Assembly: GCA_004559845.1 (NCBI GenBank)
Contig: SFWW01000069.1
Coordinates: 1 to 8,869, forward strand
Direction of reading: 5' to 3'
Length of the DNA stretch: 8,869 nt
Origin: a bacterium
GTDB lineage: Bacteria; Bacteroidota; Bacteroidia; Bacteroidales; Muribaculaceae
Position numbers and translations under genes: made by a program. This document shows positions 1-5,612 of this stretch, one piece after another. Positions within the stretch are counted from its first letter, which is position 1; each line of letters begins with the position of its first letter. The notes under the pieces were generated by a model, which saw nothing but the letters and a program-made list of their open reading frames with translations, did no database searches and was not told the origin of the DNA.

Positions 1-1
1 C

Positions 2-355
2 GAATTTTTCTCCGCCATCGAAAACCGTGACACGGCAATCATGGCGCGCGACAAAAGAATCCAAGAGCAAGACTTCCTGATTTCCGAGCAAAGCAACACG
101 ATCACTGAGCAAAGCAACACCATCACCGAGCAAAGCAATACGATCACCGAGCAAAGCAACACGATCACCGAGCAAAGCAACACGATCACCGAGCAAAGCA
201 ACACGATCACGGAGCAAAGCAATATTATCACCGAGCAAAGTGATTTGCTAAAAAAGATGGCAAAAAGTATGCTAAGCAATGGCATTGCCATAGAAGACAT
301 TGCAAGCGCTACGGGCAAGTCGGTTGATGCTATTCGTCAACTGTTAAGTAATTAA
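2..355 (+). CDS. C-terminal part of a PD-(D/E)XK transposase / Rpn-type nuclease family protein (5' partial)
   Basis: The reading frame is open from the window edge (first full codon at base 2), so the gene starts upstream; the ATG at 41 is internal to a frame that already reads EFFSAIENRDTAIMARDK. The end, with a lysine-rich stretch and then MLSNGIAIEDIASATGKSVDAI, resembles the small helix-turn-helix-like tail (roughly 'ML..G.sieDIa..TGls.eeI') that closes many Bacteroidetes PD-(D/E)XK nuclease family transposases and Rpn recombination-promoting nucleases. The nuclease core would lie upstream and is not visible, so activity cannot be judged. Between the two parts lie seven exact 7-residue repeats (SNTITEQ type), which should form a coiled coil with one heptad per repeat. 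Family assignment rests on the tail alone and is a recollection of family pattern, not a search result. Confidence 0.65.
   Translation, partial: EFFSAIENRDTAIMARDKRIQEQDFLISEQSNTITEQSNTITEQSNTITEQSNTITEQSNTITEQSNTITEQSNIITEQSDLLKKMAKSMLSNGIAIEDIASATGKSVDAIRQLLSN
86..240 (+). repeat. 21-bp in-frame tandem repeat, 7 full copies plus a partial eighth
   Basis: Units begin with GAGCAAAGCAA at 86, 107, 128, 149, 170, 191 and 212, and a partial unit starts at 233. Units differ at only one to three bases. Each encodes one heptad (E-Q-S-N-T/I-I-T), so copy number can change without breaking the frame. The array lies inside the partial coding sequence and lengthens a predicted coiled coil in steps of one heptad. 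Confidence 0.95.
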
Positions 356-376
356 ATATCAGCCCCAAATTCATAC

Positions 377-412
377 CACTGCACTATCTATCGGTAATGC
401 AGTGTGCTTTTT
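377..412 (+). terminator. Probable intrinsic terminator after the transposase/Rpn-type gene
   Basis: CACTGCA (377-383) pairs perfectly with TGCAGTG (398-404) across a 14-base loop and is followed by TGC and five Ts (408-412), 22 bases after the stop codon at 355. The stem is short (7 bp) and the loop large, so efficiency is uncertain. Confidence 0.5.
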
Positions 413-455
413 GCGGATAACGGGCATCATATTTAAAAATCAACAAAACGCATCA

Positions 456-475
456 AATACCCAAAAGTGGGTATT
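456..475. promoter_or_regulatory. Perfect 8-bp palindrome upstream of feoAB (candidate operator)
   Basis: AATACCCA (456-463), a 4-base spacer AAAG, then TGGGTATT (468-475). It touches the -33 element of the candidate feoAB promoter (474-476), so a protein bound here would block or recruit polymerase. It does not look like a Fur box or a classical DtxR/IdeR site, and the regulator is unknown. There is no T-run after it, so it is not a terminator. Confidence 0.45.
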
Positions 476-504
476 GAATTGTCCGAAAAATTGTCGTTAA
501 TTTG
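474..504 (+). promoter_or_regulatory. Candidate Bacteroidetes-type promoter for feoAB
   Basis: TTG (474-476), exactly 20 bases, then TTAATTTG (497-504), one mismatch from the Bacteroidetes -7 consensus TAnnTTTG, followed by GCACCC. Spacing matches the usual 19-21. Transcription would begin near 511, leaving a leader of about 115 bases before the ATG at 627. Confidence 0.55.
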
Positions 505-521
505 CACCCTTAATAGTATTA

Positions 522-535
522 GTCACCATAGTGAC
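522..535. promoter_or_regulatory. Small inverted repeat in the feoAB leader
   Basis: GTCAC (522-526), CATA, GTGAC (531-535) is a perfect 5-bp inverted repeat lying just downstream of the expected transcription start. It could be a repressor site or a small RNA hairpin; nothing in the sequence decides between these. Confidence 0.3.
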
Positions 536-626
536 GACCGTTTTTTGTGCGCTCTCCCTTATAGTTGTTTCGCAAAATAAGAGCAATATGGGCATTAGCG
601 ACTTCAAAATGTGATAAATTGACGTG

Positions 627-2984
627 ATGAAATTATCTGATTTAAAAATAGGCGATTCGGCAATTGTAGACAAAGTGGGTGGTGAAGGTGCGCTTCGCCA
701 ACACTTCCTTGATATGGGTTTGATTCCCGGCAGTGAATTAACATTGGTTAAGTTTGCTCCTATGGGCGATCCTATGCAATTCCGAATCCATGATTATGAA
801 CTCACTTTGCGTAAGGAAGATGCTGCCAATATCGAGGTAACACTTTGCAACCCGGCAACTCATCCTTCACCCAAATCACATCGGAACACCATAGCAAAGC
901 CCCGCGTGGAGCACCCGGGGTTGGGCGAAACCGGGCGTTTTCATTGCAAAAAGGATGAACATGCCCTTCCAATCACCACTCCGCTCACCTTTGCCTTGGT
1001 GGGTAATCAAAATTGTGGCAAAACCACCCTTTTCAATGCCCTGACCGGCATGAATCAGCATGTGGGCAATTTTCCGGGAGTGACGGTGGACCGAAAGTCG
1101 GGTGCCATCAAGGGACGTCCGCACACCGAGGTGGTGGACCTACCGGGCATCTATTCGCTTTCGCCCTACACTTCGGAGGAAATTGTGTCGCGCCAATTCA
1201 TTCTCAATTCCAAACCCCAAGGCATCATCAATATTGTGGATGCCACCAACATTGAGCGCAACCTTTATCTCACGATGCAATTGATGGAAATTGGAATACC
1301 CATGGTGTTGGCTGTCAATATGATGGACGAAGTGCACAACAATGGCGGAACGATAAATATCAATCAGCTGGAAACCAATTTGGGCATACCGGTGGTGCCG
1401 ATTTCCGCCATCAAAAAAGAAGGCGTGGCAGAACTGGTGGAACACGCCATCCACGTGGCGCGCTACCAAGAGGGACCACAACGGCAAGATTTTTGTAGCC
1501 CTTCCGACCGTGGCGGTGCATTGCATCGATGCATCCACGCCGTGTGTCACTTGATTGAAGACCATGCCGCTACTGCCGACATTCCTCTGCGCTTTGCCGC
1601 ATGCAAGGTGATTGAGGGCGATGCGCAGGTGCTTGAGGCTTTAAATCTGTCTGAAAACGAGCGCAATACCATCGACCACATTCTTCAGCAATTGCAGACG
1701 GAATCGGGCTTGGACCCTGCTGCTGCCATGGCAGATATGCGCTATTCGTTCATTAAGCGCATTTGCGAGCGTTCTGTGGTGAAGCCTGAGTGGAGCAAGG
1801 AGTACGTGCGTAGCCGTGCTATCGACAAGGTGCTCACCGGGCGATGGACTGCCATCCCGGCGTTTTTGCTCTTGATGTGTCTCATTTTTTGGCTCACATT
1901 CGATGTGATAGGCGGCACTATGCAAGGGTGGTTGGAAAGCGGTATCGAAGCCTTCACAGCGCAAGTTGATTCGTTGCTCACTTCGTGGAGCATCAGCGAT
2001 GTGGTGCATGGCTTAATTATCGACGGCGTGTTTCAAGGCATAGGCACGGTGGTGTCGTTTGTCCCCATCATCCTCACCCTCTTCTTTTTTCTATCCATTT
2101 TGGAAGATAGTGGCTATATGGCTCGAATCGCATTCGTGACCGACAAATCGCTTCGCCGCCTTGGCTTATCGGGGCGCTCAATCGTGCCGCTGCTCATTGG
2201 ATTCGGTTGCACTGTGCCCGGTGTGATGGCTACCCGCACCCTTCCCTCGGCGCGCGACCGCCGCCTCACCGTGATGCTCACCCCCTTTATGAGTTGCACG
2301 GCAAAATTGCCCATTTATGCCTTCTTTACGCAAATTTTCTTCCCGCAGCAAGAGGCAATCGTGATGATTTCGCTCTATTTCTTAGGCATTGCCATTGCCA
2401 TTGTGGCGGCATTGGTGCTCAAGCGCACCCTCTACAGCGGCGAGCCGGTGCCCTTTGTGATGGAATTGCCCAACTATCGCATTCCCACCGTATCCAGTGT
2501 GCTCCACCTCATTTGGGATAAAGCCAAAGACTTTTTGCAGCGTGCCTTTTCCGTGATTTTTATTGCCACCATCGTGGTGTGGTTTTTGCAATCATTCGAT
2601 TTCCATCTCTCGCTCGTAACCGATTCGGCTGAAAGTATGCTCGCCGATATCGCCAACCTCATCACGCCCGTCTTTGCTCCCCTCGGCTTTGCCGACTGGC
2701 GCATCACCACCTCGCTCATTTCCGGTGTGATGGCGAAAGAAAGTGTGGTGTCAACCCTCACCGTGCTTTTTGGCAGCAATGTGTCGCTCTCGGCATTACT
2801 TGGCACAGCTTCGGCGTATGCCTTGCTGGTGTTCTGCCTGCTCTACACCCCCTGCGTGGCTGCCATCGCCACCGTGCGCCGCGAGCTCTCCGCCAAGCAC
2901 GCCTTGGCAATGGCGCTATGGCAATGCGTCTTGGCTTGGGCAGTGGCGTTTGTGGTGTATCAGTTGTTGAATTTAATGCTGTAA
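627..2984 (+). CDS. feoB: Ferrous iron transport protein, fused FeoA-FeoB
   Basis: An inner-membrane Fe(II) importer of 785 residues, with the cytosolic FeoA partner fused at the N-terminus as is common in Bacteroidetes. Residues 1 to about 75 form the SH3-like FeoA domain (MKLSDLKIGDSAIV...LRQHFLDMGLIPG). A linker leads to the GTPase domain: G1 GNQNCGKT at 126-133, G2 region NFPGVTVDRKSG, G3 DLPG at 171-174, G4 NMMD at 231-234, G5 SAIKK from 260. The membrane domain starts near W407; conserved gate segments are GFGCTVPGVMATRTL (Cys528), PFMSCTAKLP (Cys557) and YTPCVAAIATVRREL (Cys743). All key motifs are present, so it should be functional. ATG 627 is preferred over the in-frame GTG at 624 directly before it; no Shine-Dalgarno is visible, as is usual in this phylum. 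It is followed after 4 bases by its small Cys-rich partner, and probably transcribed with it from the promoter near 474-504. Confidence 0.96.
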   Translation: MKLSDLKIGDSAIVDKVGGEGALRQHFLDMGLIPGSELTLVKFAPMGDPMQFRIHDYELTLRKEDAANIEVTLCNPATHPSPKSHRNTIAKPRVEHPGLGETGRFHCKKDEHALPITTPLTFALVGNQNCGKTTLFNALTGMNQHVGNFPGVTVDRKSGAIKGRPHTEVVDLPGIYSLSPYTSEEIVSRQFILNSKPQGIINIVDATNIERNLYLTMQLMEIGIPMVLAVNMMDEVHNNGGTININQLETNLGIPVVPISAIKKEGVAELVEHAIHVARYQEGPQRQDFCSPSDRGGALHRCIHAVCHLIEDHAATADIPLRFAACKVIEGDAQVLEALNLSENERNTIDHILQQLQTESGLDPAAAMADMRYSFIKRICERSVVKPEWSKEYVRSRAIDKVLTGRWTAIPAFLLLMCLIFWLTFDVIGGTMQGWLESGIEAFTAQVDSLLTSWSISDVVHGLIIDGVFQGIGTVVSFVPIILTLFFFLSILEDSGYMARIAFVTDKSLRRLGLSGRSIVPLLIGFGCTVPGVMATRTLPSARDRRLTVMLTPFMSCTAKLPIYAFFTQIFFPQQEAIVMISLYFLGIAIAIVAALVLKRTLYSGEPVPFVMELPNYRIPTVSSVLHLIWDKAKDFLQRAFSVIFIATIVVWFLQSFDFHLSLVTDSAESMLADIANLITPVFAPLGFADWRITTSLISGVMAKESVVSTLTVLFGSNVSLSALLGTASAYALLVFCLLYTPCVAAIATVRRELSAKHALAMALWQCVLAWAVAFVVYQLLNLML

Positions 2985-2988
2985 GCCT

Positions 2989-3150
2989 ATGAATTTGCAA
3001 AGTTGGATATTGCTCATCCTCGTCCTTGCCTTGGCAGTGTTTGCCATCTACCGTGGTCGTAGGCGTCGAAAGCAGGGCAAAGGTTGCTGTTCGGGTTGTT
3101 CGGGTTGTTCGGGTTGCTCCTCCTCTTGTGAGCACCATGGAGGTGATTAA
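2989..3150 (+). CDS. FeoB-associated Cys-rich membrane protein (53 aa)
   Basis: A small ORF only 4 bases after the feoAB stop. Residues 5-21 (SWILLILVLALAVFAIY) form one transmembrane helix, followed by an arginine/lysine patch (RGRRRRKQGK, residues 22-31), which by the positive-inside rule places the C-terminus in the cytosol. The tail then carries six cysteines: C33, C34, C37, C40, C43 and C47, in a CSG repeat, and ends EHHGGD. This layout (short N-terminus, one helix, basic patch, Cys-rich tail) is that of the FeoB-associated Cys-rich membrane protein family, which sits beside feoB in many Bacteroidetes and Firmicutes. It may hand over or sense iron for FeoB, but no function is proven from sequence. 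It is too short for many gene callers to report. Confidence 0.88.
   Translation: MNLQSWILLILVLALAVFAIYRGRRRRKQGKGCCSGCSGCSGCSSSCEHHGGD
3088..3114 (+). repeat. 9-bp tandem repeat (3 perfect units) encoding CSG
   Basis: TGTTCGGGT occurs three times in a row at 3088, 3097 and 3106, each encoding Cys-Ser-Gly in the tail of the FeoB-associated protein. Gain or loss of units would add or remove one cysteine without a frameshift. Confidence 0.9.
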
Positions 3151-3193
3151 CTTGCATCGCCTTGCCGATTTTTGTGAAAAACTTGGGCAATTG

Positions 3194-3225
3194 TTTGCTA
3201 AAGTGGATAAATTAAGCGAAATTTG
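3194..3225 (+). promoter_or_regulatory. Possible promoter for the first M6 protease, overlapping the feo terminator
   Basis: TTTG (3194-3197), 20 bases, then GAAATTTG (3218-3225), one mismatch from TAnnTTTG. The -7 element overlaps the 5' arm of the terminator hairpin, so a transcript starting near 3231 would lack that arm and escape termination. No better promoter is visible between 3259 and 3345. The motif is short and partly degenerate. Confidence 0.35.
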
Positions 3226-3258
3226 CAGATTAGCAGTAGTGATATCTGCAATTTTTTT
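3223..3258 (+). terminator. Intrinsic terminator of the feo operon
   Basis: TTGCAGAT (3223-3230) pairs perfectly with ATCTGCAA (3244-3251) across a 13-base loop, followed directly by seven Ts (3252-3258). It lies 72 bases after the stop of the Cys-rich gene and upstream of the first M6 protease, separating the two transcription units. Confidence 0.75.
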
Positions 3259-3345
3259 CGCAACGTATGCCTATACTCGCTCCAAAACAGGAAACGGTGC
3301 CGTATCACTACCCCTTTTTTCGTAAATATTATAATGTAACAGAAT

Positions 3346-5544
3346 ATGAGAAAACTGATTTTTTTACTTGCATTAGCAATGTGCTCCGTGAGCCAAATGC
3401 TCGCTGTCCCCGCTGCGCCCTATCCCGTGCAGAAAACCCAACCCGATGGCAGCACGCTCACCGTGCATATCAATGGTGACGAATTCTACCACTTCTACAC
3501 CACCACCGATGGCTACACCGTGGTGAAAAACGACCTCGGGTGCTTTACCTACGCTCAGCGCGTGGAGGGACGATTAGTGCCCACCGCCATTGTGGCGCAT
3601 AATCCCGCCGAGCGCAATGCCACCGAGCAATTGTATCTCTCCACACTCCCCAAGCGCCTCACCGACGCGGTGCAAGTGGCAGAAGCCAAGGCTGAAAAGG
3701 CGAAGCGGCAAGTGGCGCCTAAGGCGCTCTTCGACTATAGCGCCTTCCGCGGACTAATTGTGTTGGTGCAATTCAACGACTACACTTTCTCGCGCTCCGA
3801 TGCCAATGCCTTCTATAGCGCAATGGTGAACCAAAAAGGCTACACCGGATTTGTGAACGAAGACGGCTCCGCCGCCAATTTCGGCAATTTCACCGGCAGT
3901 GTGCGCGACTATTACGAAGACAACTCCAACGGCATGTTTGCCCCCACTTTCGATGTGGTGGGTCCCATCACGGTGCCTTATTCTATCACTAATTCATATA
4001 ACAATTTGAGCATCATCATGCGCAATGCGCTCAACCAAGCCACCTCTTCTTATGGCGTGGACTACACCAAATATGATGCCGATGGCAATGGCTATGTGGA
4101 TATGGTGTATCTCATTTTTGCCGGCGTGGGCTCTAACACCGGCGAGGCCGACGACCACATTTGGCCCCACAAATCCACCACTTTTGTGGGCCGCTTCCGC
4201 ACCTATGCCTGCTCTTGCGAACTCCTCTCGCAGCGCAGCAACATTCTTGATGGCATCGGCACCATTTGCCACGAATTCTCACACGTGCTCGGATTGCCCG
4301 ACCTCTACGACACCGACTATGAACAATCCGGCGGACAAACCCACGACCCGGGCATCTGGGACATTATGTCGGGTGGCAGTTACAACAACAATAGCCGCAC
4401 CCCGGTAGGCTATTCGGCCTACGACCGCTATTCTCTCGGCTTCCTCAAGCCCACAGTAATTGATGCCGCCGGCACCTACTCGCTCAATCCGCTCAACACC
4501 CACAATGAGGCGATGCTTATCAAATCGCCGCAATCCAAGGAATATTTCCTCTTGGAAAATCGCCAAAAATCGCGCTGGGATGCCTATATGCCCGGCCATG
4601 GCTTGCTGGTGGCGCGTGTGGATTCTTCCAACGCAACGCGCTGGGCCAACAACACGGTGAACACCAACCCCGAGCGCCTCTACTATGAACTGCTCCGTGC
4701 AGGTTGCGTGCCCACGGGTGAAGGCGATGCCAGCGACCCGTTCCCGGGCACTTCTTCCATCACGATGCTCACCAACGAAACCAGCGCCAATCTGAAAACT
4801 TTCGCCGGCGACTACAATCAGTGGAACCTTGCCGCTATCAGCGAAACCGATGGCGTGATTTCATTTAAAGTGATGAAGGAGGGCGACATCATTAGCGATG
4901 TGGAAGATTTTGAAGCCATGCCGGTCACTGCCACCACAGGCGCTGCCGATGTGGAAGGCAAATTCGCTTCGTGGACCTTCACTAAGTGTAATGTGGCTGC
5001 CCCGGGAGCCGACACCAAAGCCGATGGCACCCACTCGGTGCAAATGAAATTGCCCAGCCAATTCACCACTTCCGCCACCTACTACGATGCTTATCAACTC
5101 TCAGCCAAGGTGTTTAACCCCGGCTCCGCCACCATCAAATTGGCAATGCAATATTCCACCGACGATGGCGCATCTTGGATTCCGGTGAAGGTGATGGGCG
5201 AAACCACCCAATCGGTGAAAGGGGGCGTAACGGTTACGCTCTTCTGGCCGGTGAGCATTTCGAAAAATGAAGCGGTGAAATATCGATTGGCTATGACCGG
5301 CGGTAGCAAAACCGTGGCCTCATACATCGACAATTTTACCATCTACTACACCGACAAGGGTAAAGCCGAAACCACCCCGGGCGATGTGAATGGCGATGGC
5401 ATAGTGAATGTGAGCGATGTAACTGCCCTCATCAATCGTATCCTTGGCGATTCCTCTTTCTCCGATGAGGTGTGCGATATCAATGCCGATGGCGAAGTGA
5501 ATGTGAGCGACGTAACAGCGCTCATCAATTCCATCTTGCAATAA
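3346..5544 (+). CDS. Secreted M6 family metalloprotease with C-terminal dockerin repeats
   Basis: A predicted extracytoplasmic zinc endopeptidase of 732 residues. An N-terminal signal peptide (MRKLIFLLALAMCSVSQMLA, likely cut near residue 20) precedes a propeptide-like domain (TQPDGSTL...DEFYHFYTTTDGYTVVKN). The catalytic domain starts near FRGLIVLVQF; it contains an EF-hand-like calcium loop (D244, D246, N248, D252), the zinc motif HEFSH (H309, E310, H313) extended to GLPD with D319 as probable further ligand, and the Met-turn WDIMSGG (M341). From about 518 (EDFE) to 665 lies a beta-sandwich like the MAM/choice-of-anchor type found on Bacteroidetes exoproteins. The C-terminus holds two dockerin type I calcium repeats (DVNGDG from 680, DINADG from 711) and stops directly after them at Q732. 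There is no type IX secretion C-terminal signal, so export probably uses Sec only. The substrate is unknown; host or dietary protein is a guess. It is a tandem paralogue of the next gene. Confidence 0.9.
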   Translation: MRKLIFLLALAMCSVSQMLAVPAAPYPVQKTQPDGSTLTVHINGDEFYHFYTTTDGYTVVKNDLGCFTYAQRVEGRLVPTAIVAHNPAERNATEQLYLSTLPKRLTDAVQVAEAKAEKAKRQVAPKALFDYSAFRGLIVLVQFNDYTFSRSDANAFYSAMVNQKGYTGFVNEDGSAANFGNFTGSVRDYYEDNSNGMFAPTFDVVGPITVPYSITNSYNNLSIIMRNALNQATSSYGVDYTKYDADGNGYVDMVYLIFAGVGSNTGEADDHIWPHKSTTFVGRFRTYACSCELLSQRSNILDGIGTICHEFSHVLGLPDLYDTDYEQSGGQTHDPGIWDIMSGGSYNNNSRTPVGYSAYDRYSLGFLKPTVIDAAGTYSLNPLNTHNEAMLIKSPQSKEYFLLENRQKSRWDAYMPGHGLLVARVDSSNATRWANNTVNTNPERLYYELLRAGCVPTGEGDASDPFPGTSSITMLTNETSANLKTFAGDYNQWNLAAISETDGVISFKVMKEGDIISDVEDFEAMPVTATTGAADVEGKFASWTFTKCNVAAPGADTKADGTHSVQMKLPSQFTTSATYYDAYQLSAKVFNPGSATIKLAMQYSTDDGASWIPVKVMGETTQSVKGGVTVTLFWPVSISKNEAVKYRLAMTGGSKTVASYIDNFTIYYTDKGKAETTPGDVNGDGIVNVSDVTALINRILGDSSFSDEVCDINADGEVNVSDVTALINSILQ

Positions 5545-5567
5545 GCCCACACCGGCCTCTTGCCCCA

Positions 5568-5598
5568 TTGGCAATAATGGTAATGAATGATAAATTTA
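5568..5598 (+). promoter_or_regulatory. Possible promoter for the second M6 protease
   Basis: TTG (5568-5570), 20 bases, then TAAATTTA (5591-5598), one mismatch from TAnnTTTG. It would start transcription near 5605, leaving a very short leader before the ATG at 5613, which is unusual. Read-through from the first protease (68-bp gap, no strong terminator; only a 5-bp stem at 5560-5574 without a T-run) is an equally good explanation. Confidence 0.35.
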
Positions 5599-5612
5599 AA
5601 TTTTTATAGCGA

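Noticed and set aside
86..240. Regularly spaced repeats that might be read as a CRISPR array
   Set aside because: Units are contiguous 21-mers with no spacers and lie in an open reading frame encoding heptads.
2758..3138. A minus-strand frame antisense to the end of feoAB and the Cys-rich gene
   Set aside because: Its product is low-complexity (Arg/Thr-rich) and it conflicts with two well-supported plus-strand genes.
3026..3325. A plus-strand frame overlapping the FeoB-associated gene and extending through the terminator
   Set aside because: It is out of frame with the recognisable Cys-rich membrane protein, has no family resemblance and reads across an intrinsic terminator.
5560..5574. Hairpin TTGCC/GGCAA between the two proteases as a terminator
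   Set aside because: Only a 5-bp stem with no following T-run; it overlaps a better promoter candidate.
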